Below are positions 1 to 7,517 of a stretch of DNA of 42,767 nt, one piece after another. The translations under genes and the position numbers were made by a program. The notes beneath the pieces were generated by a model. It searched no databases, was not told the origin of the DNA, and saw only the letters and a list, made by a program, of their open reading frames with translations. The first letter of the stretch is position 1, and each line of letters starts with the position of its first letter. The stretch is from Nitrososphaerota archaeon (GTDB taxonomy: Archaea; Thermoproteota; Nitrososphaeria; Nitrososphaerales; Gagatemarchaeaceae): assembly GCA_027886975.1 (NCBI GenBank), contig JAPCJK010000006.1, positions 1-42,767 of the forward strand. The letters run 5' to 3'.

Positions 1-255
1 GAGCGCTACCTGGTGTTCGGGTCAAAGGGGGGAGCGGACGCGCACCCGGACTGGTTCCGTAATCTGATGGCCCATCCAGAAGTCCAGATAGAGGTCGGGG
101 ACGACACCCTCGATGTCCACGCAGAAGAAGTCACCGCCCCCGAAAGAGACATCATTTACGGGCGCCAAGCTACCCTTTACCCCCAGTTTGCAGAGTATCA
201 GCGCAAGACCAAAAGGATCATCCCAGTAGTTGCTTTCACAAAGAGGAAGAATTAG
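1..255 (+). CDS. Deazaflavin (F420)-dependent nitroreductase family protein, 5'-truncated
   Basis: This is the C-terminal part of a gene that begins before the window; the frame is open from base 1 and ends at TAG 253-255. The visible 84 residues contain a GSKGGADAHPDWFRNLMAHP segment, typical of the DDN/F420-dependent nitroreductase family (split beta-barrel), followed by the usual short beta-rich tail ending in VVAFTK. Family members bind deazaflavin F420 or a flavin and reduce nitro or quinone substrates. The substrate cannot be told from this fragment. A GTG at 13 exists in frame, but the conserved residues before it (ERYL) argue that it is internal. Confidence 0.8.
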   Translation, partial: ERYLVFGSKGGADAHPDWFRNLMAHPEVQIEVGDDTLDVHAEEVTAPERDIIYGRQATLYPQFAEYQRKTKRIIPVVAFTKRKN

Positions 256-460
256 CCCAGGCCCGAAGATTCCGACCGCGTCAAGGCTCGGCGTATGAGC
301 TTTAGCAGGGGAGCGAGGAACCCGTCCGTTTGAAGTCCAAATACCTCGGTGGAGTTTGGGCGTAATTATTAACTGAAGAAGAGAATGGCTTCGAAGCCGA
401 CGTGTGCAAGTTTGGACCACGTCGAAAAACATCAAATCCGCAGGGGATGTGGATAAACGG

Positions 461-817
461 ATGATCAAGCAGGCCAACGTAACTGTGATGGTCAACAGCA
501 TGGAAAGGGCTGTCCGATTCTACACCGACTCCCTAGGGCTGAAGCTGAAAACCCGATATGGCGACCAATTTGCTCAGGTCGAGGCCCCGGGAACAATAAT
601 TGCATTACACCCCTCCAACAAGGATGGTCCGCAACCAGGAAAGTCTGAGAGCCTCTCGATTGGTTTTGCTGTGGACAACTTGGATGCGGCCATTAGCGAA
701 CTGAAAGAAAAGGGAATTGTATTCTCGAGAGTCACTGATGATACCCAGGTGAGGCTGGCCTTCTTTACCGACCCAGACGGTAACCCTCTCTACCTTTCGC
801 AGAGCAGATGGGGTTAG
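461..817 (+). CDS. VOC family (glyoxalase/bleomycin-resistance-like) protein
   Basis: A 118-residue single-module vicinal-oxygen-chelate protein. It starts with the typical beta strand and helix (VTVMVNSMERAVRFYTDSLG) and ends with the diagnostic FFTDPDGNPLYLSQ segment. Such proteins dimerise to form metal-binding sites and act as glyoxalases, dioxygenases, epimerases or drug-binding proteins; the substrate cannot be predicted. I prefer ATG 461 because the VOC fold normally starts right there. A GTG at 404 in the same frame would add 19 residues, and an A/T-rich TATA-like stretch near 363-373 would fit that longer start better, so the start is uncertain. Confidence 0.8.
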   Translation: MIKQANVTVMVNSMERAVRFYTDSLGLKLKTRYGDQFAQVEAPGTIIALHPSNKDGPQPGKSESLSIGFAVDNLDAAISELKEKGIVFSRVTDDTQVRLAFFTDPDGNPLYLSQSRWG

Positions 818-891
818 CTGTCCGACCTTTGGAGTGCCCAGGACATTTCAACATAGCAGCATGAGTATCCAATAAAACAAGAAAAACCAAA

Positions 892-908
892 GAGGTGCCG
901 CGGGTCGG
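892..908. repeat. 17-bp direct repeat, copy 1 (tRNA 3'-end-like)
   Basis: The 17 bases here are identical to 40770-40786, and both copies lie in non-coding gaps. Read on the minus strand with the next bases, this copy resembles the T-loop/acceptor end of a tRNA (CAAATCC then GACCCGCGGCACC), but no intact tRNA folds around it. It may be a remnant att-like site or coincidence. Confidence 0.4.
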
Positions 909-1058
909 ATTTGAGCTGGACTTCAGCTAGACGAGAACGGACAGGTACTGCTCAAGAGTCCGGGATGAAATCCCCTGACCGCACAGACTTCCACCACAAG
1001 GTCCTGCAACTGGTGTCTTGCACTAATTTGGAATCAAAGAGGGCGCCGGGCAGGAATG

Positions 1059-1658
1059 CTAGGGACCGTTAAAGTGGAAAGCGGCGTAGTTGCCGTCTTT
1101 GCCCGTGTTGTCCCATTCCATGCCGTAGTCCTTAAAGTGGCTCATTACGCCTACGCCCATGCTCATGGCGTCGACTGCCGGTGACAGCGGATGGTTGGCC
1201 ACCTGAATCGCCTTCTTCTTGTCTCCACCTTCAGTTGGCTTCAGCTGGTATTCAAGGACACCTGAGACCTTCACCCAGATCTTGTTGGCGTCGATCTCTA
1301 TCGGAGCCCATTTCATTCCCTTGAGGTCCGTGATTAAGCCTGCGAGCATCGCGGGAGCGCCTCCGGCCTTACCGCCGAAGATCGTCTCCAAAGCCATCTG
1401 CTGCTCCTTGGTGGCTTTGTTGTCAAGATACAATGCGGCGGACCAGTTGCCTTTCCAGAAGTTCCCGGGAGAGTGGGAGGCAATGACGGCATTGAGTCCG
1501 TCGAGTGAGACGTTACCATACTTCCCCTTCCTGATGTGGAATCCGTCCATGCCGTCGCAATGACCTTTGGTAGGGTCTGAGTAGAAGAGGCAGGGACAGC
1601 CTGAGTCGCAACTGCAGGAGTTTATCCAGTCACCATCGAGTTCCCATCTTTCTGGCAT
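1059..1658 (-). CDS. DUF1326 domain-containing protein
   Basis: About 199 residues with the DUF1326 pattern: an N-terminal WxxxGDWINSCSCDSGCPCLF segment rich in Cys, then a central region with GNFWKGNW and a C-terminal FHFNGP end. The clustered cysteines (CSCDSGCPC) suggest metal or thiol chemistry, but the function of the family is unknown. I chose ATG 1658 because a TATA-like element (plus-strand GTTATTTATCC, 1685-1695) lies about 30 bp upstream, giving a leaderless mRNA; a TTG at 1670 would add four residues. The gene lies just downstream of a DUF2182 membrane protein on the same strand, a pairing I know from other genomes. Confidence 0.85.
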   Translation of the reverse strand: MPERWELDGDWINSCSCDSGCPCLFYSDPTKGHCDGMDGFHIRKGKYGNVSLDGLNAVIASHSPGNFWKGNWSAALYLDNKATKEQQMALETIFGGKAGGAPAMLAGLITDLKGMKWAPIEIDANKIWVKVSGVLEYQLKPTEGGDKKKAIQVANHPLSPAVDAMSMGVGVMSHFKDYGMEWDNTGKDGNYAAFHFNGP

Positions 1659-1684
1659 GCCCGACGCCAACCAGGGAACATTGC

Positions 1685-1695
1685 GTTATTTATCC
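1685..1695 (-). promoter_or_regulatory. TATA-like element for the DUF1326 gene
   Basis: On the minus strand it reads GGATAAATAAC and lies about 30 bp before ATG 1658. It lies between the DUF2182 stop and the DUF1326 start, so DUF1326 can be transcribed separately. Confidence 0.45.
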
Positions 1696-1719
1696 TCAAC
1701 AATATTGCGGGTGTGGAGC

Positions 1720-2514
1720 CTAAACCAGCACTAGGGCTGCCCCGGCGAGGAGGAAGCCGATACCGAAAGCCTTCGGAATCCAGCTTCGAAATGGCAGGTT
1801 CCTTTCTGCGAATATGATCGCCGTGAACGCGACCATCCAAGCGAGCCCCATCGAGGCTGACACCAGGAGGAAGAGCATCATCACCCAACAGCACCCGACG
1901 CAGTACTTTGCATAGTCCAGGCCCATCCAGAACGAACCGAAGGCTCCGCCCCTGTAGGACCTGAACAGGAAGGAGTTCGGATGGCACCGTGCGAGGCATT
2001 CTCCTTTGATAGGCGAGAGCTGGTACACAGCGACAACGATCAGGGCGATCCCTAGCCCCAAGGTGGTTCCGATGAATAGGTTCGCTCCTAGTGGCAGCTG
2101 GCTAAGCACAAGCGCGGCGCCCACGTAGAAGAGCACCCCTGCAGCCACCCACGCCCCGATGTATGTGGCAACAAACAAGATTGCCTTACCGGGAGTTGGA
2201 CCTCCACCCTCTCTCACTTCCTTCTTCGTGCTTCTGCCGACATTCAGAAACATCAAGAGCATCGGCACCGCCGTGGGGAACATCATGGCGAGCATGCTCA
2301 CGGTCCAGGCCGCGGTGAACAGGGAGAGCGAAGCAAAATTCACAGGGAGTGTCGGCGTCCCAACCATGGGCCCAATGTTGAACACGGCGAGTGTCCAAGC
2401 AAAAATCGTGAGGACGCCGATTCCTCCTCCCACCGCAATTCTCCCTGAGACCAACGTCTCCAGGAGCTTATCCATCAGTTCTTGAATGTTGGTTGGAAAT
2501 CCCGCCGACCGCAC
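1720..2514 (-). CDS. DUF2182 integral membrane protein (predicted metal-binding)
   Basis: A 264-residue protein with about seven hydrophobic segments. It carries the DUF2182 signature: a C-x3-C motif (GECLARCHP) near residues 175-185, followed by GAFGSFWMGLDYAKYCVGCC and a last helix before the charged AERNLP segment. The conserved Cys/His residues suggest metal binding; the biological role is not established. The start is GTG 2514, the only ATG/GTG/TTG after the in-frame upstream stop that precedes the first helix; an ATG 39 bases further in (MDKLLETL) is an alternative. It lies upstream of the DUF1326 gene on the same strand, 61 bp apart, and the two probably work together. Confidence 0.85.
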   Translation of the reverse strand: MRSAGFPTNIQELMDKLLETLVSGRIAVGGGIGVLTIFAWTLAVFNIGPMVGTPTLPVNFASLSLFTAAWTVSMLAMMFPTAVPMLLMFLNVGRSTKKEVREGGGPTPGKAILFVATYIGAWVAAGVLFYVGAALVLSQLPLGANLFIGTTLGLGIALIVVAVYQLSPIKGECLARCHPNSFLFRSYRGGAFGSFWMGLDYAKYCVGCCWVMMLFLLVSASMGLAWMVAFTAIIFAERNLPFRSWIPKAFGIGFLLAGAALVLV

Positions 2515-2820
2515 AGAAGTTTCACTCGACCGACCGCAAGACCATTGGTCAGCCTAAAGCAGCAAATGCCCAGACGCAGGACGCTCTTCCTGTCTTCGAA
2601 AAAATCTATTTATGTTTGTTTCACATGTAAAATCAAATACCGGGCATGCAAAAATCAACAGACCCATCTCGTGTGCTGTCCGTCAAAGCAGTGGGAAGAA
2701 CGCAGGGTGCCACCGGAAATTCCCGGCCAGTTTGAGCGGTCGCAGGTAGCCGGGCCACCCTAGGGAGCAGTCAGAACAGCAGGAGCTGATACCCTCTTAC
2801 AGCGAACGGCTGAGCCTCGG
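2515..2820. other. Intergenic region, 306 bp
   Basis: It lies between the start of the DUF2182 gene and the stop of the acetyl-CoA synthetase gene, both on the minus strand. I see a possible minus-strand TATA element (plus-strand CTATTTATG near 2607-2615) that would give the DUF2182 gene a leader of about 70 nt. No RNA gene is recognisable. A plus-strand open frame here has no family features and I do not call it. Confidence 0.4.
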
Positions 2821-4917
2821 TCACTCTTCCTTTACTTCACGTAGGACCTCTTCATGGCCCGCTTTGGGAGTCACCTTCCCGGTCCCCTGCACAAGGAGGC
2901 GGACCTGTTCGACGACCTCGGGGTTCGCAAGGGTGGTGATATCCCCATAGTCAACGTGGTTGGATATTGAAGCTAGGACCCGCCTCATTATCTTCCCTGA
3001 CCTGGTCTTGGGCATGTCGGGCACGATGTACACATTTTTCGGTCTTGCAATCTTGCCAATCTCCTCTTCGAGCGCTCGGGTCACCTTTTTCTTTACCTCA
3101 TCGCTCGGCTCGATGCCCGGCTTCAGAGATACGTAGATGTCAGGCATTCTGCCTTTCATCTCGTCCGCTATGGGGACCGCTGCCGCCTCCGCAACCTCCG
3201 GTACTGTGAGGGCTGCGTTTTCCAGTTCTTTGGTTCCCAGCCGGTGCCCTGCCACCTTGATCACATCATCGAGCCTCCCAAGGATTCTGAAGTACCCATC
3301 CGCTGCGAGCACGGCCCCGTCCCCGCACATGAACGGCCAGTCGCGCCAATCCTTGCTATCCTTGTTCTTGTTGTACTTGGAGTAGTACTGCCTGACATAT
3401 CTTTCCGAGTCCCCCCAGATCGTTTGGAAGACGCCTGGCCAGGGGGCCCTGATGCAGATGTTTCCCGCCCTGTCGGAACCGCGCGGGATTTCATTTCCCG
3501 AGTCGTCATAGATAATCGGGAAGATCCCCGGGGCGCCGGGGCCCGTGCTCCCCGGCTTCATCGGCATGAGGGCGGGCACAGTACTGCAAAGGAAGCCTCC
3601 AGTCTCCGTCATCCACCACGTATCCGTGATGACCGCCTCTTTTTTCCCGACGACGTCATAGTACCACCTCCAGACGTCAGGCTCTATCGGCTCCCCCACC
3701 GTGGTCATCGACTTGAAGTGGTAGCCGTACTTTGTCGGCTCAGCAGGGCCCGTCTTCCTCATCTGGCGTATCGCAGTGGGAGACGTGTGGAAGATGCTGA
3801 CCCCAAGTTCCTCGGCTATCCTCCAGGGCCGCCCGGGGTCCGGATATGTGGGGACCCCCTCGTAGAGGACGCCGGTCGCCGCCAAAGCGAGAGGCCCGTA
3901 GACGATATACGAATGGCCCGTAATCCACCCGATGTCGGCCATACACCAGTAGACGTCCTCGGGGTGGATGTCGAGGATGTACTTCGACGTCCATGCGACG
4001 TATGCCAGGTACCCGCCGGTCCTATGCTGGCATCCCTTGGGCTTGCCCGTCGTCCCACTGGTGTACATGAGGAAGAGAGGCGCCTCGGCGTCCATCTGCA
4101 CAGGCTCGACCCGCTTCCCGACGTACCCTTTCAGAACCTCGTCGACGAAATAATCGCGGCCCTCCAGCATCGGCGTCTTTGACGAGTTCCTGCCAGGATG
4201 TCTGCGCCAGACCAGCACCTTGTCGACGTCCTGGCCCAGCTCCTTGGCTGCCTTCACTGCTATGTCCGCGTTCGCCTTGTGGTCGATCAGATTCCCGTTC
4301 CTGTAGTAGCCGTCTATGGTGACAAGAACGCGGCTCCCGGAATCCGCCGCCCTTACGCCGCAGGCCTGCCCGCTGAAACCCCCAAAGACCTGGGAGTGGA
4401 CCACGCCCAGCCTCGCGCAGGCGAGCATGGAAACAGGCAGCTCCGGAACCATCGGCATGTGGAATGTCACCCTGTCCCCAGCCTTCACACCGGCGAAGTC
4501 CCTGAGCAGGGAGGCGAATTCGTTTACCCGCTCGTAAAGGTCCTGGTACGTCATCCGGACCTGGGGCTGGTCCTCTAGTTCGGGGACGAAGATGAACGCC
4601 GCCTTGTCGGCGTATTTCGCAAGATGCCTGTCGACGCAGTTGTAGCTGGCGTTGAGCTTCCCCCCGACAAACCACTTCCAGAAGGGGGCATTGCTCGTGT
4701 CAAGGGTGGTCTGCCAGCGCTGGGACCAGTCGAGCAGTTCGGCGTATTCCTCGAAGAAATCGGGGAAGTTCTCAAGGCTGAACCTTTCGAGGGATTTCGG
4801 GTCCGCAAGGTTCGCCTGGGCGACGAATTTTGGCGAGGGGGGTATCTTTTCCTCCTCCTTCCAGTGGACCGCTATCTGTGCCTCGCTCATCTCCGATGCC
4901 TCTTCCGCGGATGGCAT
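2821..4917 (-). CDS. acs: Acetyl-CoA synthetase (AMP-forming)
   Basis: A 698-residue acyl-adenylate-forming enzyme that activates acetate (or propionate) with ATP and CoA to acyl-CoA, AMP and PPi. The N-terminal ACAS segment (VHWKEEEKIPP, then NASYNCVDRHL) is followed by the adenylation motifs: A3 YTSGTTGKPKG, the VGEPIEPDVWRWYY segment, A5 DTWWMTETGG, A8 GRLDDVIKVAGHRLGTKELE, and the C-terminal acetylatable-lysine motif PKTRSGKIMRR. The length is slightly above the usual ~650 because of a C-terminal tail. The A5 motif has Met where Gln is usual (DTWWQTETGG), which could shift acyl preference. Start ATG 4917 has a TATA-like element 25 bp upstream (plus-strand ATTCATAAG, 4938-4946), so the mRNA is probably leaderless. 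Confidence 0.93.
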   Translation of the reverse strand: MPSAEEASEMSEAQIAVHWKEEEKIPPSPKFVAQANLADPKSLERFSLENFPDFFEEYAELLDWSQRWQTTLDTSNAPFWKWFVGGKLNASYNCVDRHLAKYADKAAFIFVPELEDQPQVRMTYQDLYERVNEFASLLRDFAGVKAGDRVTFHMPMVPELPVSMLACARLGVVHSQVFGGFSGQACGVRAADSGSRVLVTIDGYYRNGNLIDHKANADIAVKAAKELGQDVDKVLVWRRHPGRNSSKTPMLEGRDYFVDEVLKGYVGKRVEPVQMDAEAPLFLMYTSGTTGKPKGCQHRTGGYLAYVAWTSKYILDIHPEDVYWCMADIGWITGHSYIVYGPLALAATGVLYEGVPTYPDPGRPWRIAEELGVSIFHTSPTAIRQMRKTGPAEPTKYGYHFKSMTTVGEPIEPDVWRWYYDVVGKKEAVITDTWWMTETGGFLCSTVPALMPMKPGSTGPGAPGIFPIIYDDSGNEIPRGSDRAGNICIRAPWPGVFQTIWGDSERYVRQYYSKYNKNKDSKDWRDWPFMCGDGAVLAADGYFRILGRLDDVIKVAGHRLGTKELENAALTVPEVAEAAAVPIADEMKGRMPDIYVSLKPGIEPSDEVKKKVTRALEEEIGKIARPKNVYIVPDMPKTRSGKIMRRVLASISNHVDYGDITTLANPEVVEQVRLLVQGTGKVTPKAGHEEVLREVKEE

Positions 4918-5006
4918 CCCTTTCTCTTCGAGCCTGGATTCATAAGCGTTGAAGGAAACGTCTAATCCAGACGAGCTGGGTTTCTGTTGAGACTAGGTCG
5001 CTTGTC

Positions 5007-5330
5007 CTATCTTCCGTAGGGAGTCTTGGCCCGCGCTACGATTTCCTCGGAAATCTGCTGCGACGTCTTGCCTTCAGTGACGATTCCGAGGCGATGCGCT
5101 GTCTCTATCAACTGTTCGTCCGAAGTCATCACCGGGCTGGACGAACTCTGTGCGGCTGCTCCCGTGACCATGGACGTCCCGATATTCGTAGCCTCTTTCT
5201 TGGCGTTGTCAAATTCCTTCTTTGCCAGGCCTATTGACCGGGCGATTTCGGGGATTTTTTTGGGGCCCCAGAGTAGTATGACCACCACGATAACTCCGAT
5301 GATGATCAACTCGAGCGGGTCGAGTGCCAT
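5007..5330 (-). CDS. tatA: Twin-arginine translocase subunit TatA
   Basis: About 107 residues: one N-terminal membrane helix (LELIIIGVIVVVILLWGP), the KKIPEIARSIG hinge and amphipathic helix typical of TatA/E, then a Ser-rich linker and a short helical tail. TatA oligomerises to let folded Tat substrates cross the membrane. I chose ATG 5330 because the TATA-like element TATTTAA at 5354-5360 lies 27 bp upstream; TTG 5339 would add three residues. It is divergent from tatC (5484). A Tat-type signal peptide is present on the ABC binding protein at 22516, so at least one likely client is encoded nearby. Confidence 0.93.
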   Translation of the reverse strand: MALDPLELIIIGVIVVVILLWGPKKIPEIARSIGLAKKEFDNAKKEATNIGTSMVTGAAAQSSSSPVMTSDEQLIETAHRLGIVTEGKTSQQISEEIVARAKTPYGR

Positions 5331-5353
5331 TAGGCCCAAGAAGCCCTTGCGCG

Positions 5354-5360
5354 TATTTAA
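5354..5360 (-). promoter_or_regulatory. TATA element of tatA
   Basis: Plus-strand TATTTAA, centred 27 bp from ATG 5330. It decides the choice of ATG over the upstream TTG and implies a leaderless transcript. Confidence 0.55.
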
Positions 5361-5483
5361 GAATTTGTAGCCGGTATGAGAGAATCAGTGACCCTGAAGG
5401 ATTCTCGGTAGTTCTGTGAAACGTTTCACCTTGGACAGAGGAACCAATAAGTTCGACTTGGGGCCAGGCTGGCTCTCTGTCAA

Positions 5484-6389
5484 ATGAGTGAAACCGAGCA
5501 GGGGCGGAAGTTCTGGGCGACGACCCTACGCGAGCACCTGTCTGAGCTGAAGTACAGAGTCAAGATAATTGGAATCGCCATGATTGGGAGCCTCATCTTC
5601 TGGCTCCTCATCCCTTCCGAGGCCTTCGACCCGAGCGCCCTCTTTACGGGGCTTTATCGGCCTATGATAAAGCTGGTATTCGAGCAGGCGGACGCTCTCG
5701 CCGCTGGCAAGATAACTCTCATCTCGGGAACCCTGACCGCTCCCCTCGAAGTCTATTTCTTGGGAGGCATCGTCATGTCGCTGATAACTTCCAGCCCGGT
5801 CATAGGGTACGAAATTTACAAGTTCATCGACCCAGCCCTTTACCCACACGAAAAGAAGATGCTTTACCGGTTCACCTTCGGCTTCTTTGGCCTTTTCACG
5901 GTTGGTGCTGCCATCGGCTGGTTCATCCTCACCCCGGCCATTATCAGATTCTTGGTCTTCTTTGCCACCATCGTTGGATTCGCACCAATCATCAGCGGAG
6001 CAGACTACCTCACCCTAGTTTTGACCATCGTCGCGGCGTCCGCGATCGCCTTCACAACTCCGGTGGTCTTTCTTTTGCTCGTGAGCCTGGGGATAATTTC
6101 AACGACAGCCCTGACCAAAAACAGGCTGATCGTCTATCTCGCCCTCTACGTCACTATTGCGGCTCTTACGCCTGAGCCGGTGGTAGGCCACTTCGGGATG
6201 TTCTTTCCAATCGTCGCAATGCTCGAGATATCGGCGGTTATTGGTAGGAGGATAGAGAAGAATCGCGCGCTCAGGGAAGGGAAGCCTTGGCCGCCTCCTG
6301 AGCAGGTCATCGAGAAGTGCAAGTACTGCAAGGCAGAATTAGACCTGACAAAGTCATTCTGCCCTAACTGCGGACGCTCGCGAGTGTAG
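5484..6389 (+). CDS. tatC: Twin-arginine translocase TatC with a C-terminal zinc ribbon
   Basis: 301 residues. The N-terminal cytoplasmic signature LREHLSELKYRVKI is the TatC signal-peptide-binding segment, followed by about six membrane helices, including FIDPALYPHEKKMLYRFTFG between helices. TatC is the receptor for RR signal peptides. Unusually, after the last helix the protein runs into a four-cysteine ribbon, CKYCKAEL then FCPNCG (Cys279, 282, 293, 296), which looks like a rubredoxin-type zinc ribbon. In the six-helix topology this tail would be cytoplasmic. The reading frame is continuous from the helices into the ribbon, so it is a real fusion rather than a neighbouring gene. It is transcribed away from tatA. 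Confidence 0.92.
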   Translation: MSETEQGRKFWATTLREHLSELKYRVKIIGIAMIGSLIFWLLIPSEAFDPSALFTGLYRPMIKLVFEQADALAAGKITLISGTLTAPLEVYFLGGIVMSLITSSPVIGYEIYKFIDPALYPHEKKMLYRFTFGFFGLFTVGAAIGWFILTPAIIRFLVFFATIVGFAPIISGADYLTLVLTIVAASAIAFTTPVVFLLLVSLGIISTTALTKNRLIVYLALYVTIAALTPEPVVGHFGMFFPIVAMLEISAVIGRRIEKNRALREGKPWPPPEQVIEKCKYCKAELDLTKSFCPNCGRSRV

Positions 6390-6458
6390 CTGGCGCGGAC
6401 CGACACGGGCGAGAGGATAAATGAAAGCGTCCATCGAACCCCCCACACCGAGCGCCGT

Positions 6459-7166
6459 TTGGGTTCCACCGATCCGATTAGCCTGAGGACAAGGGTCCTT
6501 TCGGAGCTCGTGGGGACCTTCGCCATATCGTTCTTCGGACCTGCCGCGATCGTGGTCGGTTTCCTCTTTCCAGGACTCGACGCCACCCAGAGGCTGATAT
6601 TCGCAGCCCTCGTACCCGGTGTTACCCTAGCGGTCGAAATCAAGTTCCTGGCCAAGTACTCGGGCTCCCACGTCAATCCTGCAATAACCGTCGCATTCGC
6701 TGCGGGCGGAAAATTCAGGAGCGGACTGATACTTCCGTATTTCGCGACCCAGTTCGTCGGTGGGATGCTCGCGGGCCTGGCCCTGCTTATGGTCTTCGAT
6801 TCCAAGGTCCCCTCCGCTTCACTGGGCTCGAACATGGTTTCGGCCGGGGTCTCACTCCCGGAAGCATTTGTCCTCGAGGTGTTCGGGGCGCTGATCCTCT
6901 GCCTCGTAGTGCTGTACGACGTGGCGCTGGTCCAGGGGGCGGGGAAGCAGGGGATTGTGGCAGGTATCGCATTGACCATCCTGATCTACATCCTGGGTCC
7001 CGTCTCCGGAGGGTCCATGAATCCCGTCAGAAGCCTTGGACCTGCAATATTCTCCGGGTTCTTCGACCGACAGTACCTCTACCTAATTTGTCCCCCGATT
7101 GGAGCCGCCATCGCCGGCCTGGTCTTCAGAGCAGAACGCGGGAGACGCGCCCGGAAGCCCGCCTAG
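6459..7166 (+). CDS. Aquaporin / MIP-family channel
   Basis: 235 residues with six membrane helices and two half-helix loops. The first is SGSHVNPAITVAFA (canonical NPA); the second is SGGSMNPVRSLGPAIFSG, where NPA is changed to NPV. The arginine after the second motif (selectivity filter) is present. The protein moves water, glycerol or small neutral solutes; the changed motif could widen or alter the pore. The likely start is TTG 6459; an out-of-frame ATG at 6421 is not usable. A TATA-like GATAAAT stretch at 6415-6421 lies about 40 bp upstream. It follows tatC on the same strand with a 69-bp gap. Confidence 0.88.
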   Translation: MGSTDPISLRTRVLSELVGTFAISFFGPAAIVVGFLFPGLDATQRLIFAALVPGVTLAVEIKFLAKYSGSHVNPAITVAFAAGGKFRSGLILPYFATQFVGGMLAGLALLMVFDSKVPSASLGSNMVSAGVSLPEAFVLEVFGALILCLVVLYDVALVQGAGKQGIVAGIALTILIYILGPVSGGSMNPVRSLGPAIFSGFFDRQYLYLICPPIGAAIAGLVFRAERGRRARKPA

Positions 7167-7167
7167 C

Positions 7168-7407
7168 TCAGGTAGCCAGCAGGCCGAGGGTATCATCGAC
7201 CCTCACCATCCTCCCCTCCTTCACGAGCACCTTTGTCAGCGTCCCCGATTCTGGTGAAGGGACTTCCACCTCGACCTTGGGGAACTCGAGCAGGACCACC
7301 AGTTCGTCTTTCCCTACATGGTCTCCTTCTTTCTTCAACCATCTGACGACCGTCGCGGCTTCTGCCCTCATCCCCTCGAGCCTCGGAACCTTGATGCCGA
7401 CTTCCAA
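7168..7407 (-). CDS. Stand-alone lipoyl/biotinyl-attachment domain protein
   Basis: A 79-residue protein that consists only of a lipoyl-like domain: IKVPRLEGMRAEAATVVRWL, then the turn LEFPKVEVEVPSP with the candidate modified Lys44, then the second half VLVKEGRMVRVDDTLGLLAT. The pattern around the lysine matches 2-oxoacid dehydrogenase E2 lipoyl domains (ETDKVxVEV) better than biotin carriers (AMKM). No E2 catalytic domain or dehydrogenase lies beside it. It may be a swinging carrier for a complex encoded elsewhere. The start is TTG 7407. It lies 110 bp downstream of the amidase gene on the same strand. Confidence 0.75.
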   Translation of the reverse strand: MEVGIKVPRLEGMRAEAATVVRWLKKEGDHVGKDELVVLLEFPKVEVEVPSPESGTLTKVLVKEGRMVRVDDTLGLLAT

Positions 7408-7517
7408 CGAGGAACACTATCGCGCCCAGGCTACATTCGGCCTAGAGAAAAAGCGATAAGAAATACGATAGCCGTGTCTCTTTTCGGCGGGCTTTCCCGT
7501 CTTCTCCTCTGACCGGA

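Noticed and set aside
962-974. Short hairpin GGGAT-gaa-ATCCC as a terminator or small RNA
   Set aside because: The stem is only five base pairs and no T-run or C/D-box pattern follows, so there is not enough support.
893-985. Complete tRNA gene on the minus strand
   Set aside because: The 3' end looks tRNA-like, but no matching 5' acceptor strand, T-stem or anticodon arm can be formed, so I report only the short repeat.
2482-2763. Plus-strand open frame of 93 codons with CxxC-like residues
   Set aside because: It overlaps the start of the DUF2182 gene, has no family pattern, and the Cys residues have no zinc-ribbon spacing. Likely chance.
3244-4182. Long plus-strand open frame of 312 codons opposite acetyl-CoA synthetase
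   Set aside because: It lies entirely inside the acs gene on the other strand and has low-complexity Arg/Pro/Asp-rich composition, typical of a GC-rich shadow frame.
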